Below, piece by piece: positions 1 through 9,076 of a DNA stretch of 64,000 bases. The first letter of the stretch is position 1. Each line of letters begins with the position of its first letter. The translations under genes and the position numbers were made by a program. The stretch spans positions 769,699 to 833,698 of the forward strand of contig CM055097.1 in NCBI GenBank assembly GCA_029204225.1, in the 5' to 3' direction. The DNA is from Diphasiastrum complanatum. Its lineage: Eukaryota; Streptophyta; Lycopodiopsida; Lycopodiales; Lycopodiaceae. The notes below the pieces were generated by a model. It did no database searches. It saw only the letters and a program-made list of their open reading frames with translations, and was not told where the DNA came from.

Positions 1-2
1 AA

Positions 3-1130
3 GTGTTCTTGAAATTGCCGCAACGTGACATTGTTGTATGGAATACAATGATTGCTGGTTTTGTCCAGCAGGAGCGTGGTCAGGATGCTCTCAACCTATT
101 TGAGAGAATGCAAAAGGAAGGCATGAAGCCAGACAACTTCACATTTAGCTCCATATTCAAAGCCTGTGGCAGCATTTTGGCTCTGGATCAAGGGAAGTTC
201 ATCCATAAACAACTTGAAGAAAGTAGTTTTGGCTTTGATCTTATTGTTGGCAACTCCCTTCTTGATATGTATGTGAAATGTGGAAGCATAGACGAGGCTC
301 GCAAAGTCTTCCTGAGTTTGCACAATCGTGATGTTGTGACATGGACCTCAATGATTGGTGGCTTTGCTCAAGTTGGTGGCCATGCACAGGAAGCTTTCGT
401 CTTCTTCAAGAAAATGCAGGAGGAGGGTTTCAAGCCAAACAAGGTGACGTTTCTGTGTGCACTGAAAGCCTGTAGCAGTGTATCTACCTTAAGCTATGGC
501 AAATTAATTCATGCCCAGCTGATTGATAATGGATTTGAAGCAGATTCGGTTATCGGAAATGCACTTGTACACATGTATGCCAAGTGTGGGAGCATAGATG
601 AGGCCCGCCAAGTGTTTTTGAAGTTGCCAAAACGTGATGTGATATCATGGAATGCAATGATTGATGGATGTGCTCAGCAGGGGTATGGTAAGGAAGCTCT
701 GCATCTTTTTGAAGGTATGCGGCAGAATGGTGTGGTACCAAATGAAGCAACTTTTGTTTCTGTTTTTGCTGCTTGCAGCCACACTGGCCTAGTTAGTGAA
801 GGTTATTCCCTTTTCAGATACATGCACAAAAATCTTGGCATAACTCCAGATATGAACCATTATGCATGTATGGTTGATCTTCTTGGTCGTGCTGGAAAAC
901 TCTCTGAAGCACATAGCTTCATTTTGAAAATGCCTGTGCAACCTACTGTTGTAGTATGGATGTCCTTACTTGGTGCTTGCCGAACGCATTGTAATCTGGA
1001 GCTTGGAAAATTATCCTTTGCGTCCATCTTAAAATTGGATCCTTCAAATGCTGCTGCTCATTCTCTGATGTCTAATATGTATGATTTACTTGCAGACCAG
1101 ACTGTGACACAGAGTCAGATAGTGAGATGA
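3..1130 (+). CDS. PLS-class pentatricopeptide repeat protein, 3' part
   Basis: The frame is already open at the left edge, so this is the C-terminal 375 residues of a longer protein. It is built of P, L and S type PPR repeats, with signatures such as VVWNTMIAGF, GNSLLDMYVKCGSIDEA and ISWNAMIDGC. PPR proteins of this class bind single-stranded RNA in plastids or mitochondria and usually direct C-to-U editing. After the last repeats an E1-type segment begins (VVWMSLLGACRTH, then LDPSNAAAHSLMSNMY). It ends about 15 residues later in a sequence unlike the usual E1/E2 continuation, and no DYW deaminase domain follows. The protein is either a short E-type member or has lost its C terminus through a frame-breaking change. 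The targeting peptide lies outside the window. The PPR identity is certain; whether it is functional is not. Confidence 0.9.
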   Translation: MFLKLPQRDIVVWNTMIAGFVQQERGQDALNLFERMQKEGMKPDNFTFSSIFKACGSILALDQGKFIHKQLEESSFGFDLIVGNSLLDMYVKCGSIDEARKVFLSLHNRDVVTWTSMIGGFAQVGGHAQEAFVFFKKMQEEGFKPNKVTFLCALKACSSVSTLSYGKLIHAQLIDNGFEADSVIGNALVHMYAKCGSIDEARQVFLKLPKRDVISWNAMIDGCAQQGYGKEALHLFEGMRQNGVVPNEATFVSVFAACSHTGLVSEGYSLFRYMHKNLGITPDMNHYACMVDLLGRAGKLSEAHSFILKMPVQPTVVVWMSLLGACRTHCNLELGKLSFASILKLDPSNAAAHSLMSNMYDLLADQTVTQSQIVR

Positions 1131-1443
1131 AGGGAAGGACAAATAATGGCAATTAGGAGTGTGTATGTTGATGACCAAGATTGTGCTATTGCTAGTTAAG
1201 ATCTACATCGAGGTTATCAACTTACACTTCAAAATATAGATATCATATTTCCTTAAGTTGGTCTCCAATGTTCTTCACTGGGAATGGCAAGCCAGACTTT
1301 GACGAGAGTAATTTAATGCTTTTCAATTTTGCTCTTTAGCGTCACCATGTTCGTGTCAGATGCTTCCCTTCACCCATGAACAAGAGTGAGAAATTCAGCC
1401 CATTGGTCTTTGTACAAATGTACCAAAGCTAATGCAATGTTTC
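1131..1443. other. 3' flank of the PPR gene, no gene seen
   Basis: AT-rich DNA with no open frame of coding character. It probably holds the 3' untranslated region of the PPR gene up to the LTR that begins at 1444. Confidence 0.5.
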
Positions 1444-2016
1444 TGTCATGTGCCAATCTTAGCATTCAAACATCTAATCCATTCATGAACATCAAATTAC
1501 AATGGAAATGCAAGAAATCAAAAAAATACTCAAGAAATCAAGAAACTAGATAAAGATAGCAAAACTTTACCAAATTAGGCAAAGTAAGCATTCATTGTTC
1601 ATGAATGGAGATCATTCAAAGGATAGGGGCTTGATTTTAGACCATGATCATAGCTCTCATGTGATTTTAGGCATATGAGCCACAAAGCATTCAAGAAAGT
1701 TCTCAAGGAGAAGTTTCAAGAACACAAGAGAACACCAAAAGGTTCAAAATTATGAAAATGAATAATAGCCTCCAAATTTAGCACGACCTCAGCTATTTAT
1801 AGTGGTCACTTGTGTCTCTACTATAAGTTTGGGCCTTATTTGGCTAATTTGGGCCTTACAACCATTATTACACATTCGCTATTCACAAATATAGCGAGGG
1901 TGTTCGAGCCTCTTTATTAACACTCTTACTGACTAATTCTAAACTAATTTAGTTCCATGGCTATTTTTGAAAATCCATTAGTAAGCTCATGGGCTAATTA
2001 CATGCAACACATGACA
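1444..2016 (-). repeat. LTR of a minus-strand retrotransposon (family A)
   Basis: The 573-bp unit has inverted ends, TGTCATGT at the left and ACATGACA at the right. A polypurine tract (minus strand AAAGTAGGGGGAG, 2017-2029) abuts its right end, as expected just upstream of a 3' LTR in a minus-strand element. A minus-strand TATA-like box (TATAAATAG) lies near 1793-1801. A diverged copy of the same LTR is at 16322-16602, next to a primer-binding site. The two ends are too different to be a recent pair from one insertion. Confidence 0.75.
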
Positions 2017-2424
2017 CTCCCCCTACTTTAAGCATTTTTGCTCTAAAAAATGAAGGTCATGTAGTCCTTGTTGAGTGCCATGTTTCGTGAATCCTTTGGC
2101 GGAAGTCGAGAAATATTTGGGTCACCTTGAGTGAGAAACATCTTTTCATGTATTATTCCCATAAATGGCCATCTTTTGTTTGTCAGATTTCATTGTCTCA
2201 GGTTCAACTTTCAGCTTCTTGTTGTAGAACAAAGTTACAATGGAATTTCTTTGGAAAACCTTTGATCTACAAATTGATCCCATAGATTTGATAAGATCAC
2301 TGAAGAAGAGATTGATGAAAAACAGGAAAGTTTCAAGTTGCATTAGTTTTCTATGGGTTGACAGGTTCCAAGCAACAGGACATTCGTTAGTCTTCTTCCT
2401 CAATATCTCTCTTGATTGGATAGG
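2017..2424. other. Polypurine tract and degenerate internal DNA
   Basis: It begins with the polypurine tract of the family A LTR element. The rest has short open frames on both strands that match nothing I recognise. Confidence 0.4.
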
Positions 2425-3052
2425 CTATCCAATTTCAGATGCATCTTTTCTTGTCCCTGCATCTGATTTTGTTGCCTTATGCATTGCTCCTTCATGTAGG
2501 ATGACAATATCCTTTTGTAACTCCAAAGCGTTGATTAGAGCAATGATTTCATCAAAGTTATTTGATTGAGCACTGGATTTTCCTCTTGCTGAATCAGTTT
2601 GAGCAAGATTGGTAACATTATCTCGCTGAAGATGAATGGCCATAGATCCATTGATTTCCTCTGAGAGTGAAGCGATGGGTATAGTTTCTAATAAATCAAA
2701 ATAGTAATGCTCCAAATTGAATAATTCATTGTCCAAATTTGGCCTGGGTATAGTTCCTGATAAACCAAAATAGTAATGCTCCAAATCGAATGATTCATTT
2801 TGTCTAAATTTGGCCACATTCTAGTCATTTCCAACTCGTCATTTTGTTCAAAGAGAGCGTCATTATGTTGGAATATGAACAACTCATATTCATTCTGTTG
2901 TAAGCAGCGATTATCCTCAATTTGACCCCATATATACAATGATAGTCGGTCATATCATTAAGCCCTAAAACTCTTGGATCAGTAATCTCAAAGGATATAT
3001 CATGAGCCACTTGTCGTTCATGTTGGGATTCAATTGGATGATTGGGAGACAC
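2425..3052 (-). pseudogene. Unknown disrupted gene, downstream part
   Basis: On the minus strand three overlapping open frames carry hydrophilic, protein-like sequence (for example RQVAHDISFEITDPRVLG at the upstream end, then ALINALELQKDIVILHEG near the stop at 2425). They are joined by frame changes around 2.94 and 2.82 kb. The upstream end stops exactly at the left LTR of the copia element at 3053. If that element and one target duplication are removed, the frame continues into the open frame at 8753-8941. A 69-bp tandem duplication (2677-2745, 2746-2815) lies inside it. I do not recognise the product. It may be an older transposon gene rather than a host gene. Confidence 0.45.
2677..2815. 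repeat. 69-bp tandem duplication
   Basis: Two adjacent copies of about 69-70 bp, both starting GGGTATAGTT and ending in TTTGGCC. The unit of 23 codons duplicates a segment reading LEHYYF in the minus-strand frame. Confidence 0.7.
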
Positions 3053-3700
3053 TGTGAAAGATTTTAGATTCTTAAGATCCAATCTACTTGAATGATCTTT
3101 GGTTAGAAAGAGAAATACACTACCAATTTCACCAATGTAAAAAAATCAGCATCTACACACAATTTGAGATGCAAACACTAATAGAACTTGATCAAACTTG
3201 AATGAAATGATTATGTACTATTGTTGTCCGTACAAAACCAGCAAGCTACTGTATTTCACGTGTGGATCCAAAAAGAGCAAATATAGATTATTCTACACAT
3301 AGAATTGCAAGCAATCACCAAGATAGTGCACCAATGGATAGTAGAACCCAAGAGAACCATGTATAAGCATGAAATGAGATAAAGAAGAGAGAAGATGACT
3401 CTCTCCACGAGTTACATTCTTTTATAGTAGGTCCAAACCCTATTTGGCCACTTGGCTTTCCCACCAAAATGCTAACCCTACCAATTTTGGGTCTAGATTC
3501 AATGTACCCAACTTATTGAAATTGAATCTACTCAAACTCGCATTCTATCTTTCCCACACTTTCAAAAAGTGTTTATTCAAATGAAATTTAGACTAATGAA
3601 CTTTGAAAAGTCAACCTCTAAGTCTAAAACAAGTTTTGGCCTCAATATGCCAAATATGAAAATATTGCAAAATGTGATGAAACTAGTTAAATCTTTCACA
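3053..3700 (-). repeat. 3' LTR of the copia element
   Basis: 648-bp direct repeat of 8098-8747 with TG...CA ends. A TATA-like box (minus strand TATAAAAG) is at 3419-3426, where LTR transcription would start. Confidence 0.93.
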
Positions 3701-3710
3701 CTCCCTCTTT
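3701..3710 (-). other. Polypurine tract
   Basis: Minus strand AAAGAGGGAG directly next to the 3' LTR; the expected primer site for plus-strand DNA synthesis. Confidence 0.8.
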
Positions 3711-4256
3711 AACTAGTTTTAGCATAGACTTTGATAGTACTCCAAGTGAAGTCCTATGCTTCATGAACAAGTCTTTTCCCAATGCTTTGGTGAAGATACC
3801 AGCTACACATTCCTTTGAAGACACATGTTAAAGCTTCACCTCATTTGCAATGACTTGCTCCCTCACAAAATGATATTGTATCTCAATATGCTTGCTCCTA
3901 GCATGAAAGATAGGATTGGATGCCATTCTTTGGGCTGATTGATTGTCACAAAAGATGATTGGGCTCTCTAAAAAATCCAGCAAGTGAAGATCCTTGATCA
4001 TCCTCTTGATCCATACCATCTCCTTTGTGCAATGTGTAAGAGCTTTGTACTCGGCCTCACTAGATGACAATGAGATAGTGGCTTGTTTCTTTGACATCCA
4101 TGTTATAGCTCTATCACCTATGAAAATACAATAAGCACTAATGGATTTCCTATCCATTACATCTCCAGCATAGTCCAAATCTGAAAATCCAAAAAGATTA
4201 GGTGATGATCCCTCATACAATATGCCAAAATCTCGAGTTTCAATGATGTACCTCAA
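3711..4256 (-). pseudogene. Copia RNase H domain
   Basis: The minus-strand frame contains the copia RNase H signatures in order: FSDLDYAGD, LSSSEAEYKAL, FCDNQSAQRMASNP and HARSKHIEIQYHFVRE. These hold the acidic metal ligands. The role is removal of the RNA strand during reverse transcription. A TAA at 3828-3830 interrupts it, but the same frame then reads on through the usual C-terminal tail (GIFTKALGKD) to the polypurine tract, so one substitution ended it early. Upstream (4257-4390) there is only a trace of the RT-RNase H connection and no palm or thumb sequence. Confidence 0.85.
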
Positions 4257-4390
4257 AACTTGCTTTCCTAGCTTCCAATGCTCCTAGCATAGTTTTTGCC
4301 AATAGAACTTTGATCCATCATAAGAATGATCTTCTTCCTAAGAATAGATCTCCTTTCAATGATCATGTAATGCTCAAAATAGAAACAATC

Positions 4391-5257
4391 TTAATTGATA
4401 TAGAGAATAGTGTCCACTTGGGATGCTTCACTATTTCTTACATCAATTTTACATGTAAAAATGTGACTAGAACATGAAGAATCAAATAGAATGTAAATGA
4501 AATGATTCCACCATGCTTCCAACTCTGAACTCTCTGGAAAAATACAACAAACAAACAATAAATGTGAGTGATCAACTTTTGCTTGCATGTCTTCTCCTTC
4601 TTTGTCCTTTGTTGCCTTGTATCCACCATGATACTTCATGAATGAGCTTCCATCTTCATCTTGCCACAAGAAACCATCAAACCTTGGAAATCCATGAGTA
4701 GGTGAGTACATAAATGATGCAAATCCAGCACCACATGACTCCATAAACCAAGTAGTTTGTACTAGTCCATCTTCAAGATCTACTTGACACAAGAAAATGA
4801 CTATGAATTCACCAAAAATTGACAATCTCCAAGTATTGGCACCAAGTAGCTCAAGACTTGAGAACTTAGCCATGGATGAGTGACATAATGAACCTCCAAT
4901 AGCTTCATTTCCATCAGCAAAATCAGCCAAGAATGCTAGTACGAATCCAACATAAAAACAATGCTCACCAATGTAGCTAGTTTTATCATATCTTGACAAT
5001 TTGCACACATCCACATGAAATTGCTCAAACATGAGATAGAAAAAGTAAAGTAAACTTGAACAACACTTCCTTGCTGCTCCTTTGACCTTACTTGAGTCTT
5101 CAATATGCTGCAAAAACAGATCCATAACACCTTTGCCAATTACCTCTCCTTTGATGTTTTTGACTAGCTCCAAATTGCCAACTTCCCTTTTGACTAGTTG
5201 AAGCGCTTTGAGATCAACCTCTTGATCTTCAACTTGATCATCAAAGTCATTGAACAA
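4391..5257 (-). CDS. 288-codon frame replacing the copia RT, unknown product
   Basis: This frame lies exactly where copia elements carry reverse transcriptase, yet it has none of the RT blocks (no YVDD, no LLYGLKQAPR type motif). It is rich in aromatic and cysteine residues, with hydrophobic stretches such as SLLYFFYLMF and YVGFVLAFLADF, and a segment reading FDGFLWQDEDGSSFMKYHGG. The start at 5257 is only the first ATG-like codon after integrase; the frame is open upstream for a short way. The 4440-4680 part matches DNA at about 11690-11900 in a second, independent copia relic, so the module belongs to an element family and is not a one-off insertion. It could be captured host DNA or an element-specific gene. 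The length argues against chance openness; the function is unknown. Confidence 0.5.
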   Translation of the reverse strand: MFNDFDDQVEDQEVDLKALQLVKREVGNLELVKNIKGEVIGKGVMDLFLQHIEDSSKVKGAARKCCSSLLYFFYLMFEQFHVDVCKLSRYDKTSYIGEHCFYVGFVLAFLADFADGNEAIGGSLCHSSMAKFSSLELLGANTWRLSIFGEFIVIFLCQVDLEDGLVQTTWFMESCGAGFASFMYSPTHGFPRFDGFLWQDEDGSSFMKYHGGYKATKDKEGEDMQAKVDHSHLLFVCCIFPESSELEAWWNHFIYILFDSSCSSHIFTCKIDVRNSEASQVDTILYIN

Positions 5258-5286
5258 ACTTTTTTTTCCAGGTCCAATACTTGATT

Positions 5287-6672
5287 TTACAGCAAGATAA
5301 CATCAATCATGCTTGAAGACACCTTTGGAATGTTTCCCTCATCAAAAATGACATCTCTACCAGCAATCACTTTGTTAGTAGAAGGAATGTAAACCTTGTA
5401 GGCTTTACTCACCTCACTATATCCAACAAAAATACCTCTTCTTGAAGATGGATCCTCCTTGGTCCTATCATCAAGAGTAATGTTGACATAGCATGTGCAT
5501 CCAAAGGTTCTTAGAAAGTTGACACTCGGCCTCCTCTTGAATAGCATCTCAAAAGGTGTCCTTCCATCCAAAATAGCACTCGGCCACCTATTGCACAAGA
5601 AATTGGCACACAACAAAGCTTGATCCCAAAATGGTTTGTCAAGATTAGCACTTAACCTCATAGCTTTAGCACTTTCACATAAAGTTCTATTCTTCCTTTC
5701 AGCCACTCCATTTTGTTGTGGGGTCCTTGATGTTGTATACTCCCTCTTGATCCCATGCTCATCACAAAAGGCCTTGAACTTGTTAGATATGTACTCACCA
5801 CCATTGTCACCTCTCAAGCACTTGATCTTTGTGAAAAATTGGTTCTCCCTTGCATTCTTGAACTTGACAAAGACATCATACACTTCATCCTTGCTCTTTA
5901 GTAGATAGATCCAACAAAATCTACTAGAATCATCAATGAATGTTACATACATCTTAGCTCCACTATTGCTAATTGTAGTAAATCCATGAATATCCGAATG
6001 TACAAGTTGAAAAAGCTTTGTAGATCTAGAAATAGATCTAGTATAAGGTAGTCTATGTGACTTAGACAAAGCACAAGACTCACAAACATGCTTGTCATTA
6101 CTTAAGAAACTTGTAAGACCAATCACAACCTTCTTCCTTGCCATTACCTCCAATGACTTGAAGTTGAGGTGTCCCATCCTTTTGTGCCAAACCTCTTGAA
6201 TAGAAATTTGCTCCCTTGCAACACATCCAACTTGGTTAGCAATAACACAAGCATCAAGTTTGAACAACTTCCCTTGTCTTTTACCTTTTTCAATCAAGAC
6301 ATTCTTCCTTTTGATCAAACAAGCATCTCCATCAAACTCCACCTTGAGGCCCTTACTTAGCATTTGACTTACACTAAGCAAATTCTTGGTAATAGATGGA
6401 ATAAACAAGACATCCTCCAAATGAACATTCCTATTTGTAGAGAGAGAAATAGGAATTGTGCCAATCCCTTTGATTGCACACTCACCATCATTGGCCGTGT
6501 AGATCACCCTCTTGTCATCTCCATATGCCAACAAGGAAGTGAAGTACTCTTTGTGAAAGGTCATGTGTGAACTTGCCCCACTATCAATCCACCAAGGATC
6601 TAGATTCCCATTATTAGCAAGCATACATGAAGACATCACAAAAGCATCATCATTTGCATCTTGCACATCCAA
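5287..6672 (-). CDS. Copia protease and integrase
   Basis: The minus-strand frame begins after the zinc knuckle of gag. It holds the aspartic protease active site (WWIDSGASSHMTF), then the GAG-pre-integrase zinc finger (HKRMGHLNFKSL and CESCALSK). The integrase core follows with its D, D, E residues in LVHSDIHG, FIDDSSRFCW and GVAERKNRT. The C-terminal part includes LRTFGCTCYV and RRGIFVGYSE. These cleave the polyprotein and insert the cDNA. It is in the same frame as gag, separated by one TGA at about 6709-6711; a CGA-to-TGA change would explain it. The nominal first codon at 6672 is therefore not a true start. The frame stops at 5287 soon after FDEGNIPKVSSS, where the usual linker to RT should begin. 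Confidence 0.92.
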   Translation of the reverse strand: MDVQDANDDAFVMSSCMLANNGNLDPWWIDSGASSHMTFHKEYFTSLLAYGDDKRVIYTANDGECAIKGIGTIPISLSTNRNVHLEDVLFIPSITKNLLSVSQMLSKGLKVEFDGDACLIKRKNVLIEKGKRQGKLFKLDACVIANQVGCVAREQISIQEVWHKRMGHLNFKSLEVMARKKVVIGLTSFLSNDKHVCESCALSKSHRLPYTRSISRSTKLFQLVHSDIHGFTTISNSGAKMYVTFIDDSSRFCWIYLLKSKDEVYDVFVKFKNARENQFFTKIKCLRGDNGGEYISNKFKAFCDEHGIKREYTTSRTPQQNGVAERKNRTLCESAKAMRLSANLDKPFWDQALLCANFLCNRWPSAILDGRTPFEMLFKRRPSVNFLRTFGCTCYVNITLDDRTKEDPSSRRGIFVGYSEVSKAYKVYIPSTNKVIAGRDVIFDEGNIPKVSSSMIDVILL

Positions 6673-6708
6673 ACCATCCTCACCAAGAGTAAGATTACCT
6701 TGCTTGTC

Positions 6709-7497
6709 TCATTGATCTCTCTTCTTCTTGTAGCACTCACTTGCAAAGTGTCTTTTGATGCCACAATAGAAGCATTTGAGCTTTGATCTATCCTTCTTTT
6801 TGCCACTTGAAGAAGCATCCACTTGATTTTGCCCTTTAGACCACTTGATTTTGGTTTTGCCCTTGAATTTGCCCTTTGTGAACATAGCATTCTCTTGAAG
6901 TGTTGATGTAGATCCACCTCTTGCTTGAAGTCTATATTCCTCATTGATCAAGATCTCTTGAAGATCCATCAAAATTGACAAAGTCTTTTGAATAGCAATA
7001 CTTTGAACAATGTTAGCATGAGCATCCAACAAGCCATTAAGAATCACTTGAATAAGCTCTCCTTCCTTAATGCTTTCATCTATGCAAGCTAACTCATCAT
7101 TCAATGCTTTCATTCTCAAAACAAAAGTACTTGGACTTTTTTCATTCTTTTGCAAACAAGAAAAAATTTGCCTTCTTAGAGTCAACACTCTAGAAGTAGA
7201 CTTGGATTCATAAAGCTTCTTCAATGAATTCCAAGCTTCCAAAGATGATGTGCACTTACCAACTTCCTTGAGAAGTTCATTGGTAACATTCATCTTTATC
7301 ATGTGTAGAGCCTTCTTGGCCCTCTTGTCATACCTCAATTGATCTTGTTGTGTTGCTGGTCTCTCCTCCAAACCTACAACAATATCCAAAACATCATTCA
7401 TCTCAAGAAGTGACTCCATCCTCACTTTCCATAATGAATAGTTACTTGAGGTAAGCCTATCATTGGCTTCCAACATGACTCCAATTGAGGTTGCCAT
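6709..7497 (-). CDS. Copia Gag
   Basis: I place the start at the ATG at 7497 (MATSIGVML) because plant copia Gag proteins begin close to the LTSSNYSLWKVRME motif; the open frame extends 26 codons further upstream without such similarity. The middle holds the UBN2-type Gag core (SLEAWNSLKKLYES, LQEILINEEYRLQAR). The C terminus holds a CCHC zinc knuckle, CFYCGIKRHFASEC, which binds the element's RNA. Gag forms the virus-like particle in the cytoplasm. The in-frame TGA at the end separates it from protease-integrase. Confidence 0.92.
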   Translation of the reverse strand: MATSIGVMLEANDRLTSSNYSLWKVRMESLLEMNDVLDIVVGLEERPATQQDQLRYDKRAKKALHMIKMNVTNELLKEVGKCTSSLEAWNSLKKLYESKSTSRVLTLRRQIFSCLQKNEKSPSTFVLRMKALNDELACIDESIKEGELIQVILNGLLDAHANIVQSIAIQKTLSILMDLQEILINEEYRLQARGGSTSTLQENAMFTKGKFKGKTKIKWSKGQNQVDASSSGKKKDRSKLKCFYCGIKRHFASECYKKKRDQ

Positions 7498-7575
7498 GTA
7501 GCAATGACCTGATCTTGTCTTTGAACTTGCTTCAATGCACAAAGCACTCCTTTGAACAACAACAAATGCTTTCAA

Positions 7576-8085
7576 AAGAAATCACCAAGATTTGAAACTA
7601 TCTCACAAATTCTCTTCTAGCACTTATCCAAGCAAATCAACAAATAGAATCATGGAATCTTGATCAACCTATGATCTATCCTCAATCTAATGACTTTTGC
7701 CACTTCCTAAGATTGAAACACACTCAAATGAAGTCCAGCAACCTCACTATCTAGAGATCCAATCAAAATTAGGGTTTTGACAAAATCACAAAAAATTGAC
7801 TATTCCAAATCTACATGCAAATGCTAAAAATTTGATATGCAATCTATAAGCCACCACTTAGGCTGAACCAATCATCCAAAAATCGGCCACATCCAGCATG
7901 TGAATTCAGAATTCGGAATTAAACAAGTATATTGACCTATTTAGTGTTTTGATCTACAAAACATCCAATCTACAAAAGCAAAAAATCCGATTTTGGTGTA
8001 GAATCCTCTCTAGCATGCTCTAGACTTGATATCTTCACCAAATCATTGATAGATCTGATTTCCTCCTTCATAACCTGAAACACAA
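7576..8085 (-). other. Copia 5' leader, no gene
   Basis: Untranslated leader between the PBS and gag. Several short stops in all frames; nothing else recognised. Confidence 0.6.
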
Positions 8086-8097
8086 GCTCTGATACCA
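8086..8097 (-). other. Primer-binding site, initiator tRNA-Met
   Basis: Minus strand TGGTATCAGAGC, complementary to the 3' end of plant initiator tRNA-Met, directly adjacent to the LTR end at 8098. Confidence 0.93.
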
Positions 8098-8747
8098 TGT
8101 GAAAGATTTCAGATCCTTAAGATCCAATCTACTTGAATGATCTTTGGTTAGAAAGAGAAATACACTACCAATTTCACCAATGTAGAAAAATCAGCATCTA
8201 CACACAATTTGAGATGCAAACACTAATAGAACTTGATCAAACTTGAATGAAATGATTATGTACTATTGCTGGCCGTACAAAACTAGCAAACTACTGTATT
8301 TCACACATGTGGATCCAAAAATAACAAATATAGATCATTCTACACATAGAATTGCAAGCAATCACCAAGATAGTGCACCAATGGATAGTAGAACCCAAGA
8401 GAACCATGTATAAGCATGAAATGAGATAAAGAAGAGAGAAGATGACTCTCTCCATGAGTTACATCCTTTTATAACAGGTCCAAACCCTATTTGGCCACTT
8501 GGCTTTCCCACCAAAATGCTAACCCTACCAAATTTGGGTCTAGATTCAATGTACCCAACTTATTGAAATTCAATCTACTCAAACTCGCATTCTATCTTTC
8601 CCACACTTTCAAAAAGTGTTTATTCAAATGAAATTTAGACTAATGAACTTTGAAAAGTCAACCTCTAAGTCTAAAACAAGTTTTGGCCTCAATATGCCAA
8701 ATATGGAAATATTGCAAAATGTGATGAAACTAGTTGAATCTTTCACA
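8098..8747 (-). repeat. 5' LTR of the copia element
   Basis: 650-bp direct repeat of 3053-3700 with the same inverted ends. A minus-strand TATA-like box lies at about 8466-8472. Confidence 0.93.
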
Positions 8748-8941
8748 AACACATGTTGTGATTCCTTAATTCCTTTCAATCTTTCATCCATTGAAGAATT
8801 TTCCTCTGAAATACTTTTGCTCAAAACCAACACCTTGGTGAGTTGTCTTATCCTTAGATCTTGAATCAGTGCCTTTTGCATTACATCTGTCAAAGTTGGA
8901 TTTACTTGAACTACTTTATCCAAATTATATAGTGGAAATTC
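8748..8941 (-). pseudogene. Unknown disrupted gene, upstream part
   Basis: The minus-strand frame (VVQVNPTLTDVMQKALIQDL, later DERLKGIKESQHV) runs directly into the copia LTR. Skipping the element, the next codons at 3047 and below continue in the same frame (SPNHPIESQHERQ). A stop at 8942-8944 and an A-run upstream suggest that an exon edge or decay lies there. Product unknown. Confidence 0.4.
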
Positions 8942-9076
8942 TTAAAAAAAAGAATTCGAACATTCAAGTGTAATTATTAGTACACTACCATGATAAATTG
9001 CAAATGTTTGTTATACTTGTTGTGTTTGTCAAATGTTTTTTTTTTAAATTTTACAATTGACTTTCAGGTTTAGAAT

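Larger units (their letters stand above)
3053..8747 (-). mobile_element. Ty1/copia LTR retrotransposon, nearly complete but lacking RT
   Basis: The 5695-bp element runs right to left. Both LTRs (3053-3700 and 8098-8747) have perfect TGTGAAAGAT and ATCTTTCACA ends. A primer-binding site for initiator tRNA-Met (minus strand TGGTATCAGAGC) touches the 5' LTR at 8086-8097, and a polypurine tract (AAAGAGGGAG) touches the 3' LTR at 3701-3710. Flanking pentamers GACAC (3048-3052) and AACAC (8748-8752) fit a target duplication with one change. The order gag, protease, integrase places it in Ty1/copia. The RT domain is absent; an unrelated 288-codon frame lies between integrase and RNase H. By eye the LTRs differ by a few percent, so the insertion is not very recent. 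Without RT it could move only with help from another element. Confidence 0.93.
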
